The notes under the pieces are model-generated. The model was not told where the DNA came from. It ran no database searches and was given only the letters and a program-made list of their open reading frames with translations. The position numbers and the translations under genes are program-made. A DNA stretch of 64,000 nt from Listeria cossartiae subsp. cossartiae. Lineage in GTDB: Bacteria > Bacillota > Bacilli > Lactobacillales > Listeriaceae. Shown piece after piece: positions 19,585 to 28,393 of the stretch (its first letter is position 1; the number at the start of each line of letters is the position of its first letter). The DNA is taken from contig NZ_JAASUI010000001.1 in NCBI RefSeq assembly GCF_014224155.1, positions 1 through 64,000 on the forward strand, read 5' to 3'.

Positions 19585-20617
19585 ACTACTTAAGATAATC
19601 TTATCGATGGCGTTAACATCGGTTGTTTTAATACCGCTCGTCTGGATATTTGGAAAAATACTCAATCGGTATTTAAGTAAGGCTAAAATTTATTATTCAT
19701 GGCTGACCGTTTTCTTCTTTTTGACAGTCCCTTTTTCGTTCTTCTTCTATCTAGCCGCGAAAGATAGTGAGTTTATGTGGAGGAATAAAACGGGATTTGA
19801 TGGCGTTACTTCTATTGTGATGGACCAAAATGGGGTTGTTTTACAGCGAGATTTTAAAATGAGTTTTTGGGTAACAGTGTTGGATTATTTGTGGTTGGTT
19901 TGGCTTTTGGGATTCTTGGTTCTTTTTATTTATCGAGTAGCCTCATATCGGAATTTTAAAAAATATGTTTTTTCGGGTGCGCGAAAAGTAGATGATTTGG
20001 TACAACTTGATTTATTAGCTGGAATCATTGATGAACTTGGCGTTAAAAGACCAGTTGAATTAATGATAAATCCGCTTATTTCGTCGCCGATTTTCTTGGG
20101 ATTGATGAAAAATGTCATAGTTATACCAGATAAATCGTTTTCGGAAGAGGAATTGCATTATATTTTTAGGCATGAGTTGGTTCATTGTAAGCGGAAAGAT
20201 ATGTATTATGTTTGGGGCATGCAACTCTTCGCTTGTGTGTACTGGTTTAATCCGTTGATATATCTGATGAATAAACGGATTCAAAAGGATCGTGAGCTGG
20301 CTTGTGATGAAGCGGTTTTGGCGGCTCTGCCAGAAAGTAAACATATTGGTTATGGCGATACGCTGCTTTCTTCGCTCGCAAAATCCGGGAACTACAAAGA
20401 GTCGTACGTGGCTGTTTCGTTGCATGAAAATACAAAAGCGTTGAAAGAAAGACTCAGTTTTATCGCAAATTACCGAACTAAGGCAAAAAGTGGCAAGGTG
20501 ATTTTCCTGATGTTTCTTATGGTGTTATGCGCAGTTGGGGTGTTTTTTAGTGCGTTCCAAGCAGAAATATTTACGTTGGAAAAGGAAAAAGGGATTACCT
20601 TTGAACAAAAGAAATAG
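19577..20617 (+). CDS. M56-family membrane zinc protease (BlaR1-like, no sensor domain)
   Basis: This 346-aa membrane protein has about four transmembrane helices (near residues 5-25, 36-60, 95-118 and 304-325) and a cytoplasmic M56 peptidase domain with HELVHCKRKD near 198 and RELACDEAVL near 238, the zinc-binding and catalytic parts. Unlike BlaR1 it lacks the extracellular penicillin-binding domain and ends just after the last helix. It most likely inactivates the overlapping BlaI-like repressor in response to an unknown signal. Confidence 0.87.
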   Translation: MNELLKIILSMALTSVVLIPLVWIFGKILNRYLSKAKIYYSWLTVFFFLTVPFSFFFYLAAKDSEFMWRNKTGFDGVTSIVMDQNGVVLQRDFKMSFWVTVLDYLWLVWLLGFLVLFIYRVASYRNFKKYVFSGARKVDDLVQLDLLAGIIDELGVKRPVELMINPLISSPIFLGLMKNVIVIPDKSFSEEELHYIFRHELVHCKRKDMYYVWGMQLFACVYWFNPLIYLMNKRIQKDRELACDEAVLAALPESKHIGYGDTLLSSLAKSGNYKESYVAVSLHENTKALKERLSFIANYRTKAKSGKVIFLMFLMVLCAVGVFFSAFQAEIFTLEKEKGITFEQKK

Positions 20618-20650
20618 ACTTCTCTCAGTTATTGAGGGAGGTCTTTTTTT
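20616..20650 (+). terminator. Terminator after the BlaI/M56 pair
   Basis: AGACTTCTCTCA pairs with TGAGGGAGGTCT, followed by T7. Confidence 0.9.
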
Positions 20651-20660
20651 ATTTGTGTAG

Positions 20661-20689
20661 TTGACTTTTAAAACTACAAGGTGTAGAAT
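20661..20689 (+). promoter_or_regulatory. Promoter of the DUF1266-lipoprotein pair
   Basis: TTGACT (20661-20666) and TAGAAT (20684-20689) have a 17-bp spacer. Confidence 0.7.
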
Positions 20690-20729
20690 TAAATGGCATA
20701 AAAGATTACGGAAAAGGTGGTAAAAATAA

Positions 20730-21392
20730 ATGTTTGGTCGAAAAAAAGTCGTTGTACCAGAAGAATATCAACAATTCAATATGTTTCCAGCAGATAAAGA
20801 GCGTTTACTTTGTATCGGAGCGTTCACTACAGAATGTAAGCATAATGTAGAAACTAGATTAACAGGCTCGAATAAAATGCTAAAACTGTATTATCCGAAG
20901 AAGCAAGGCGCTAAAGTCATGAAATATTGGCTGCCGATGTTTGGGATTAATGATAGCTATTCTGCGGTTGAAGTCATTACTAACTGGATTGAAGCAAATA
21001 ATTATTCCGGTATGGTTGCGGCGCATACAACTAATAAAGTTGCTCGTATCGTCACTAAGGCTGCTAACAAAAAGGGGCATGATGCAACTGCTCTCGTAGC
21101 GGCTGCTAATAAAGTTAAAACATATGGCGCGTTCGATGTGGATCGTTTAGGTTATATTGTACGTGTTTGTTTTTCTTTAGATTTGATCAGTGAAGAACAA
21201 GCGTGGGGCTTCCTAGGAGAATTATGGGACGCTGCGGCACTTCATTTTGCTGACTGGGATGAGTACTTAGTTAGTTATTTAAATGGAGAAGAAGGTTTAG
21301 AAACAAACTGGTATAGCGAAGGCGTTGCGGCATATGTGGATTTGAAAATGGATTCATCTAGCTTATTAAACAAATATCAACTAAAAAACTAA
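20730..21392 (+). CDS. DUF1266-family protein
   Basis: The 220-aa soluble protein resembles the DUF1266 family in its C-terminal half: FDVDRLGYIVRVCFSLDLIS, then AWGFLGELWDAAALHFADWD and EYLVSYLNGEE, the usual gene-wide signature. The biochemical role is unknown. The N-terminal region (residues 1-100) is less conserved. It has its own sigma-A promoter and is followed 24 nt later by a lipoprotein gene, so the two probably form an operon. Confidence 0.72.
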   Translation: MFGRKKVVVPEEYQQFNMFPADKERLLCIGAFTTECKHNVETRLTGSNKMLKLYYPKKQGAKVMKYWLPMFGINDSYSAVEVITNWIEANNYSGMVAAHTTNKVARIVTKAANKKGHDATALVAAANKVKTYGAFDVDRLGYIVRVCFSLDLISEEQAWGFLGELWDAAALHFADWDEYLVSYLNGEEGLETNWYSEGVAAYVDLKMDSSSLLNKYQLKN

Positions 21393-21416
21393 ACAAAAAG
21401 GGAGAACAACAATTAG

Positions 21417-21920
21417 ATGAAAAAGTTTTTAAGTATTATTAGTATTTTAGTGTTAGCTTTACTTGTAACTGCTTGTGGAAGTGGTTCAAGCGAAAAGGCA
21501 AGCGAGAAAAAAGAAGAAAAAGTGGAAACAGTAACTTACGTGGCGGATTTGAGTGGTGCTAAGTTAGAGGCGACATTTTCACATGTTGGTGATAATTTAA
21601 GAAAAGTTGACCAAAAAATGATTTACCCATTTTCTGCCCTTGGATTAGAAGCTGGCGTTAAATTGGACGATGCTATGAAGAAACAATTAGAAGAACAAGT
21701 TGCGTCTCAATACTCTGCGTACAAAGATAGCAAAGGAGCTTCTCTTGAAACGAAATTCACAGATGAAGCGCTTGAATTAACAATGTCAGTTGATTTATAC
21801 AAAGCGGATAAAGATTCCGTTGGTTCCTTGCTTGGTGGAACTACTGATCCTAAAAATGTTAGCCTAAAACAAACAGTAGAACAATTTGAAGCGCAAGGAT
21901 TTAAGAAGAAAGAATCATAA
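21417..21920 (+). CDS. YehR-like lipoprotein (DUF1307)
   Basis: The 167-aa protein starts with a lipoprotein signal (MKKFLSIISILVLALLVTAC), lipobox LVTAC with the modified Cys at residue 20, followed by a Ser/Lys/Glu-rich linker. The mature domain (VGDNLRKVDQKMIYPFSALG, SQYSAYKDSKGASLETKF) fits DUF1307/YehR. It should sit on the outer face of the membrane. Function is unknown. GGGAGAACAAC precedes the ATG. Confidence 0.8.
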   Translation: MKKFLSIISILVLALLVTACGSGSSEKASEKKEEKVETVTYVADLSGAKLEATFSHVGDNLRKVDQKMIYPFSALGLEAGVKLDDAMKKQLEEQVASQYSAYKDSKGASLETKFTDEALELTMSVDLYKADKDSVGSLLGGTTDPKNVSLKQTVEQFEAQGFKKKES

Positions 21921-21930
21921 TTCGGGTGGA

Positions 21931-21966
21931 AACAGGCTCTTGGTTATTAAGAGTCTGTTTTTTTTA
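21931..21966 (+). terminator. Terminator after the lipoprotein gene
   Basis: AACAGGCTCTT pairs with AAGAGTCTGTT, followed by a long T run. Confidence 0.9.
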
Positions 21967-21999
21967 TATGTATTAGAGCTACTTTAGAGGGGCGTTTTA

Positions 22000-22008
22000 T
22001 GCTAAAAT
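22000..22008 (+). promoter_or_regulatory. Extended -10 promoter of the methyltransferase gene
   Basis: TGcTAAAAT is an extended -10 element 30 bp before the start codon; the -35 is weak. Confidence 0.5.
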
Positions 22009-22038
22009 AGCTAGAGATATGAAAGGAAGGTGCGGTTC

Positions 22039-22644
22039 GTGACGAATAATCATTACTACACAAATGATGAAACGATTAAACATAACCGTAAAACCTGGCA
22101 AGTGATGTTAAAAGGTTTTAATATGAATTTTACAAGTGATAATGGCGTATTTTCTAAAAATACGGTTGATTTCGGTTCGAAATTGCTAATTGAGTCGTTT
22201 GAGTTAGAAGTGAAGACGGGGAAAATTTTAGATGTTGGTTGTGGTTATGGTCCGATGGGCTTAACCGTGGCGAAAGAATTCCCGGAGAGCCAAATTGAAA
22301 TGGTGGATGTTAATTTGCGCGCGCTAGAACTCGCAAAAGAAAATGCCGAGTTAAATAAAATTACGAATACGCATATATATGAAAGTTCGGTTTATGACAA
22401 CGTAACTGCTACGGACTACCAAGCGATTATTAGTAATCCGCCGATTCGTGCAGGTAAGAAGGTTGTTCATGCGATTTTAGAAGGCGCATTCGATCACTTG
22501 CAAGAAAACGGAGAACTGTGGATCGTTATTCAAAAGAAACAAGGCGGTCCGTCCGCTGAAAAGAAAATGGAAGAAGTTTTCGGTAATGTTGAAACAGTCG
22601 CAAAAGATAAAGGCTATTTCATTTTCAAAAGCGTTAAAAACTAA
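22039..22644 (+). CDS. RsmC-like class I methyltransferase (YbxB family)
   Basis: The 201-aa protein has an AdoMet-binding motif (ILDVGCGYGPMGLTVAKEFP near residue 64), an acidic motif II (MVDVNLRALELAKENAE) and the N6/N2-amine-type SNPPIRAGK near 134. This matches the C-terminal catalytic domain of RsmC, so an rRNA or similar target is likely. The start GTG at 22039 is chosen over GTG 22030 because AAAGGAAGG at 22022-22030 gives 8-nt spacing. In Bacillota this gene usually lies between rplL and rpoB. Confidence 0.87.
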   Translation: MTNNHYYTNDETIKHNRKTWQVMLKGFNMNFTSDNGVFSKNTVDFGSKLLIESFELEVKTGKILDVGCGYGPMGLTVAKEFPESQIEMVDVNLRALELAKENAELNKITNTHIYESSVYDNVTATDYQAIISNPPIRAGKKVVHAILEGAFDHLQENGELWIVIQKKQGGPSAEKKMEEVFGNVETVAKDKGYFIFKSVKN

Positions 22645-22645
22645 G

Positions 22646-22674
22646 TTGTACGAAGCACGGAAACGTGTTAATAT
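22646..22674 (+). promoter_or_regulatory. Promoter of the 38-codon gene
   Basis: TTGTAC (22646-22651) and TAATAT (22669-22674) have a 17-bp spacer, and TG at 22666-22667 makes an extended -10. It starts directly after the methyltransferase stop codon. Confidence 0.75.
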
Positions 22675-22708
22675 AGAACTACATTTTACTAAGAAAGGAC
22701 TGAGGGAT

Positions 22709-22825
22709 ATGCTTAAACTGAGCAAAAAACTAGAAAAAAACAACCAATCAAGATTAAAGATAATAGGTAGTTCTTTAACGCTCGCGCATATCGCCCCCGC
22801 GTCTTTTCAAGGTATCGTTCGTTAA
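22709..22825 (+). CDS. Putative 38-aa small protein
   Basis: A short ORF encodes a basic N-terminal half (MLKLSKKLEKNNQSRLKIIG) and a more hydrophobic C-terminal half (SSLTLAHIAPASFQGIVR). It has AAAGGA at 22694-22699, 9 nt before the ATG, a near-consensus promoter upstream and a terminator 8 nt after its stop, so it looks like a complete transcription unit. I recognise no family. A regulatory or non-coding RNA that happens to contain an ORF is the main alternative. Confidence 0.55.
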   Translation: MLKLSKKLEKNNQSRLKIIGSSLTLAHIAPASFQGIVR

Positions 22826-22832
22826 AAATCAC

Positions 22833-22868
22833 GTCCTTCAATCTTTCTTGATTGAGGGGCTTTTTTTT
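22833..22868 (+). terminator. Terminator of the 38-codon gene
   Basis: CCTTCAATC pairs with GATTGAGGG (one G-U), followed by eight T. Confidence 0.9.
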
Positions 22869-22989
22869 ATACGAAAAATTAAACGGGAAAGAAGTGAGTC
22901 GAATGACAGAGGGAGAACTGAGTAATTTAACTAGCTAGGAAGAGGAATGGGTTTTCGTTTCTCTATTAAACAGAAAATGAGGAATAGAA

Positions 22990-24168
22990 ATGCTAACATT
23001 AAAAGGACAATATAACGAAGCAAAAGTTTTTACGGATAATGTGGACGATAATACGATTGGGCAAATTATTACATTATGCAACCAGCCGTTTGCGAAAGAT
23101 AGTAAGATTCGGATAATGCCGGATACGCACGGCGGCAAAGGCTGTGTAATTGGGACGACAATGACGATTCAAGATAAAATCGTACCGAATTTGGTTGGAG
23201 TGGACATTGGCTGCGGTTTGTACGTAGTGAAATTGAAGCCTGGCAAATTAAAAATGGATTTTGATAAGCTGGATAAAGTCATTCGCGAACGAGTGCCATC
23301 GGGGAGCAAGACGCACGATAAGCCGATTGATGATTTTGACTTAGATGGTGTGATTGCGCCGATTAACTATGGCTGGGCAGCGAGAAGTGTTGGGACGCTT
23401 GGTGGCGGAAATCATTTTATTGAGATAAACCAAGGTTCGGATGGGATTTATCTTGTAATCCATAGTGGGAGCCGGGTGCTTGGCAAAGAAATCGCCGAGT
23501 ATCACCAAGAAGTAGCGTATAAAAAATTAGATAAGTTACGCAAAGAGTTAAAATTGGGTGCAACGGATGCAAAAAAACATGGCGACTTAGAAATGGCTGA
23601 CCAATTGAACGGCGAGCGCGAACAAGTAAAATTGGATTACGATTTATCTTATGTGACTGGCATGGATTTAAAACATTATTTAAATGATATGGAAATCGCC
23701 CAAAAATTTGCAGCGCGTAACCGCTATGTCATGGCGCAAATAATTTTAAAAGCGATGAAGTGGGATAAAGCAGTCGTATCTGCGTTTGATTGTGTGCATA
23801 ATTACATCGATATCGAAAACAACATGCTTCGAAAAGGAGCGACGTCTGCTCAGCTTGGGGAACAAATCATCGTTCCGCTTAATATGCGCGATGGTAGCAT
23901 CCTTGCAACTGGGAAAGGAAATGCAGATTGGAATTACTCGGCGCCGCACGGGGCGGGAAGAATGCTAAGCCGCTCCAAAGCAAAAGCGCAAATCAGTTTG
24001 GAAAGTTATCAGGCGGCGATGAAAGATGTCTGGACAACCTCGGTTTCGAAAAAAACAATTGATGAAGCGCCAAAAGCCTATAAATCAGCCAAACAATTGC
24101 TTGCTGATGTAGGAGATACGATGGAAATCCAAGAGATAATCAAACCTTTATACAATTTCAAAGCATAA
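22990..24168 (+). CDS. rtcB: RtcB-family RNA ligase
   Basis: RtcB joins RNA 2',3'-cyclic phosphate and 5'-OH ends through a GMP-histidine intermediate with Mn2+. The 392-aa protein shows MPDTHGGKGCVIGTTMTI, GVDIGCGLYVVKL (metal Cys), GTLGGGNHFIEIN, VIHSGSRVLGKEI and the C-terminal APHGAGRMLSRSKA. It is shorter than the E. coli enzyme but retains these active-site motifs. No archease or RtcA gene is beside it. Start ATG 22990; the Shine-Dalgarno (GAGGAA) is modest. Confidence 0.92.
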   Translation: MLTLKGQYNEAKVFTDNVDDNTIGQIITLCNQPFAKDSKIRIMPDTHGGKGCVIGTTMTIQDKIVPNLVGVDIGCGLYVVKLKPGKLKMDFDKLDKVIRERVPSGSKTHDKPIDDFDLDGVIAPINYGWAARSVGTLGGGNHFIEINQGSDGIYLVIHSGSRVLGKEIAEYHQEVAYKKLDKLRKELKLGATDAKKHGDLEMADQLNGEREQVKLDYDLSYVTGMDLKHYLNDMEIAQKFAARNRYVMAQIILKAMKWDKAVVSAFDCVHNYIDIENNMLRKGATSAQLGEQIIVPLNMRDGSILATGKGNADWNYSAPHGAGRMLSRSKAKAQISLESYQAAMKDVWTTSVSKKTIDEAPKAYKSAKQLLADVGDTMEIQEIIKPLYNFKA

Positions 24169-24172
24169 GGAA

Positions 24173-24213
24173 AAAGAAGCGGCAAATATTATAACATGTC
24201 GCTTCTTCTTTTT
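24173..24213 (+). terminator. Terminator after rtcB
   Basis: AAGAAGCGGCA pairs with TGTCGCTTCTT around an AT-rich loop, followed by a T-rich tail. Confidence 0.88.
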
Positions 24214-24225
24214 CTAGAAAAATAT

Positions 24226-24262
24226 TTGACATAGGCATAGAGATGTTGTATTATAGTATAAT
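24226..24262 (+). promoter_or_regulatory. rpoB-rpoC promoter
   Basis: TTGACA (24226-24231) and TATTAT (24249-24254) have a 17-bp spacer. A second -10-like TATAAT is at 24257-24262. The start codon is about 400 nt further on, so the mRNA has a long leader. Confidence 0.8.
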
Positions 24263-24269
24263 GCCAAAA

Positions 24270-24660
24270 GAATCTATACCGTTTTTTTGCGCTGCATTTT
24301 ATTTCAAAATATGACAAAAAATGAAGCGTTTGCGCGGTTTTTGGTGCTATAAATAAACATGGATGTGGTTTTCAGAAATATATGATGAAATCCGCTTTCT
24401 TTTTGTCTAAAGCAGCAATTTTTTCTTTTTGAAGTTCCACTTGATTTCCAACTAGGTTTTATCTGATTGCGACTATGCGAATCAGATGTACACGAGGTAG
24501 CAGGAAACTTTTGATGAACGATGTTTAAGGCTGATGAAGGAGTATGGAAGTACTTGCTTTTGAACGATTTAACTTAAACATCGGGTGCGGGGGGTTCCAC
24601 TGTTTTTGTGCCTAAAAGTGAAGTCGGTGTGCTTATAAATTTTTTAATTAATTTGAGGGG
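24270..24660 (+). promoter_or_regulatory. Long structured leader of rpoB
   Basis: About 390 nt without a credible gene. ATCTGATT (24461-24468) pairs with AATCAGAT (24480-24487). CGATGTTTAAG (24519-24529) pairs perfectly over 11 bp with CTTAAACATCG (24573-24583), enclosing a 43-nt arm. Neither is followed by a T run, so they are not simple terminators. A cis-regulatory role for RNA polymerase subunit synthesis is inferred. Confidence 0.65.
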
Positions 24661-24668
24661 TGAATAGT

Positions 24669-27600
24669 TTGTCAGGACATTCAGGACATGATGTAAAATA
24701 TGGACGGCATCGTACGCGTAGAAGTTTTGCGCGAATCAGTGAAGTACTTGAATTACCAAACTTAATTGAGATTCAAACAGCTTCTTACCAATGGTTCTTA
24801 GATGAAGGGCTACGTGAGATGTTCCGCGATATTTCGCCAATTGAGGATTTTGCGGGTAATTTATCTTTAGAATTCATTGATTACGATCTTGGAGAGCCGA
24901 AATATTCGGTAGAAGAATCTAAGAACCGTGATGCAAACTATGCGGCTCCACTACGCGTGAAGTTGCGCCTAATCAACAAAGAAACCGGCGAAGTAAAAGA
25001 CCAAGAAGTATTTATGGGTGATTTCCCACTAATGACTGAAATGGGTACGTTCATTATTAATGGGGCAGAACGTGTTATCGTTTCCCAATTAGTTCGTTCT
25101 CCAGGTGTTTACTTCAATGGAAAACTAGACAAAAATGGTAAAAAAGGCTTTGGTTCTACTGTTATCCCTAACCGTGGGGCTTGGCTTGAGTATGAAACAG
25201 ATGCTAAAGACGTTGTACACGTTCGTATTGACCGTACACGTAAATTACCAGTAACTGTTTTACTTCGTGCACTAGGCTTTGGTTCCGATCAAGAAATTAT
25301 TGACTTAATCGGTGACAATGACTACTTGCGCAACACGCTTGAAAAAGACAACACTGACAATGCTGAAAAAGCACTTTTAGAAATTTACGAAAGATTACGT
25401 CCGGGTGAACCCCCAACAGTTGATAACGCTAGAAGCTTACTAGTTTCTCGTTTCTTTGATCCAAAACGCTATGATCTTGCAAGCGTTGGACGTTATAAAA
25501 TCAACAAAAAATTACATCTGAAAAACCGTCTATTCAACCAAACATTAGCAGAAACTTTAGTGGATCCAGAAACTGGTGAAATTATCGCTTCTAAAGGTGA
25601 CATTTTGGATCGTCGTAATTTAGATCAAATCATTCCTAACTTAGAAAACGGTGTAGGTTTCCGCACACTTCGTCCAACTGATGGAGTTATGGAAGATAGC
25701 GTACTCGTTCAATCTATTAAAATCTACGCACCAAATGATGACGAAAAAGAAATCAACATCATTGGTAACGCGTATATTGAAGAAAACGTAAAACACATCA
25801 CGCCTTCTGATATTATTTCATCCATTAGCTACTTCTTTAACTTGCTACATGGTGTTGGCGATACAGATGACATCGATCACCTAGGTAATCGTCGTCTTCG
25901 TTCTGTTGGTGAACTTTTACAAAACCAATTCCGTATCGGTTTATCTCGTATGGAACGTGTGGTTCGTGAGCGTATGTCTATTCAAGATATGACTACAATT
26001 ACACCACAACAATTGATTAATATTCGCCCAGTAGTTGCATCTATCAAAGAATTCTTTGGTAGCTCGCAGTTATCTCAGTTCATGGATCAAACAAATCCAC
26101 TTGGCGAACTTACGCATAAACGTCGTCTTTCAGCGCTTGGACCTGGTGGTTTGACGCGTGAACGTGCTGGTTATGAAGTACGTGACGTGCATTACTCTCA
26201 CTATGGTCGTATGTGTCCGATTGAAACGCCAGAGGGACCAAACATTGGTTTGATCAACTCCCTTTCTTCTTTCGCAAAAGTAAATAAATTCGGCTTTATC
26301 GAAACACCTTACCGCCGCGTAGATCCTGAAACAAACCGTGTTACAGATAAGATTGATTATCTAACTGCGGATGAAGAGGATAATTACGTAGTAGCGCAAG
26401 CGAACTCGAAATTAGACGAACAAGGTACTTTCACAGAAGAAGAAGTTATGGCTCGTTTCCGTTCAGAAAACTTAGCGGTAGAAAAAGAACGTATTGACTA
26501 CATGGATGTATCGCCTAAACAGGTTGTATCTGTTGCGACAGCATGTATTCCGTTCCTTGAAAACGATGATAGTAACCGTGCGCTAATGGGAGCGAACATG
26601 CAACGTCAAGCAGTTCCTCTTATGCACCCTGAAGCTCCATTTGTTGGAACAGGTATGGAACACGTATCTGCAAAAGACTCTGGTGCTGCTGTAACTGCCA
26701 AACATGACGGTATTGTAGAACACGTTGAAGCTCGCGAAATCTGGGTTCGTCGTGTATCTCTAGTGGATGGCAAAGAAGTAACTGGCGGAATTGATAAATA
26801 TACTTTACGTAAATTTGTTCGTTCTAACCAAGGTACTTGTTATAACCAACGTCCAAACGTAGCAGAAGGAGACCGCGTTGTTAAAGGAGAAATCCTTGGT
26901 AACGGTCCATCTATGGATTCCGGTGAACTTGCACTTGGTCGTAACGTACTAGTTGCGTTCATGACTTGGGATGGTTATAACTACGAGGATGCGATCATCA
27001 TGAGTGAACGTCTTGTAAAAGATGACGTTTATACTTCGATTCATATTGAAGAATTCGAATCAGAAGCTCGTGATACAAAACTCGGACCTGAAGAAATGAC
27101 TCGTGATATTCCAAATGTTGGGGAAGACGCTTTACGTGACCTTGACGAACGTGGAATTATCCGTGTTGGTGCTGAAGTAAAAGACAACGACCTTCTAGTT
27201 GGTAAAGTAACACCAAAAGGAGTTACTGAATTAACTGCAGAAGAACGTTTATTACACGCTATCTTTGGTGAAAAAGCACGTGAAGTTCGTGATACGTCCT
27301 TACGTGTACCTCATGGCGGCGGCGGAATCGTGCTTGACGTGAAGATCTTTACACGTGAAGCAGGCGACGAACTACCACCTGGTGTAAACCAATTAGTACG
27401 TGTTTATATTGTACAAAAACGTAAAATCCACGAAGGCGATAAAATGGCCGGACGTCATGGTAACAAAGGGGTTATCTCCCGTATTTTACCTGAAGAAGAT
27501 ATGCCATTTATGCCAGACGGAACACCTGTTGATATCATGCTTAACCCACTAGGGGTACCATCTCGTATGAATATCGGACAAGTACTTGAGCTACACTTAG

Positions 27601-28223
27601 GTATGGCTGCTCGTGCTTTAGGAATTCACGTTGCAACACCAGTATTTGATGGTGCGAATGAAGAAGACGTTTGGAGCACAGTGGAAGAAGCCGGTATGGC
27701 CCGCGATGCGAAAACAATTCTTTATGACGGACGTTCTGGTGAAGCATTCGATAACCGTATCTCTGTCGGCGTAATGTACATGATCAAACTTGCCCACATG
27801 GTTGATGATAAACTTCATGCGCGTTCAACTGGACCTTACTCTCTAGTAACGCAACAACCGCTTGGTGGTAAAGCACAATTTGGTGGACAACGTTTTGGTG
27901 AAATGGAAGTATGGGCACTAGAAGCATATGGTGCCGCTTATACACTTCAAGAAATCCTAACGATTAAATCCGATGACGTGGTTGGTCGTGTGAAAACTTA
28001 CGAAGCGATTGTTAAAGGCGAAAGCGTTCCAGAACCTGGTGTGCCAGAATCCTTCAAAGTACTCATCAAAGAGCTTCAAAGTCTTGGAATGGACGTTAAA
28101 ATGCTTTCCGCAGACGAAGAAGAAATCGAGATGCGTGACATGGATGATGACGACTTTACTAATCAAAATGATGCCTTCAATATCGTACAACCGGAAAATG
28201 CAGCCGCTGAAAAGACTGAGTAA
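24669..28223 (+). CDS. rpoB: RNA polymerase beta subunit
   Basis: RpoB forms half of the polymerase catalytic core. The protein is 1184 aa from TTG 24669. The frame is open from GTG 24660, but that codon lies within the Shine-Dalgarno GAGGGGTG (24655-24662), so the TTG 7 nt later is preferred. Diagnostic parts are [20 protein letters not shown] at the start, the rifampicin pocket [20 protein letters not shown] and [17 protein letters not shown] with no known resistance change visible, [10 protein letters not shown] and the C-terminal [20 protein letters not shown]. An acidic tail follows. Confidence 0.98.
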
Positions 28224-28289
28224 TTCGGTTCGATAATTGAGACTCCAAAACAATAAGAAACAATGATTTGTTTTTTGCAAAATATAAAA

Positions 28290-28354
28290 TTAAGCGATCG
28301 CTAAGACTTTACCTGAAAAGTCGAGGAAGTGTGCGGGAATCCCAAGCACTTCCT
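28290..28354 (+). other. rpoB-rpoC intergenic hairpins
   Basis: The 170-nt gap holds the 10-bp palindrome AGCGATCGCT (near 28293) and a 9-bp stem AGGAAGTGT (28324-28332) paired with GCACTTCCT (28346-28354). No T run follows, so these are more likely processing or translation-control structures than terminators. Confidence 0.5.
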
Positions 28355-28393
28355 AAAAGCGAATGCTCCAAACTAATTTAGGAGGTTGGGCAC

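Noticed and set aside
22890..22989. Short ORF of 11 codons before rtcB (ATG ACA GAG ...)
   Set aside because: No promoter or clear ribosome site of its own and too short to support; it may be leader sequence.
24660..24668. GTG 24660 as the rpoB start
   Set aside because: The GTG lies within the Shine-Dalgarno GAGGGGTG; TTG 24669 has correct spacing and gives the expected 1184 aa.
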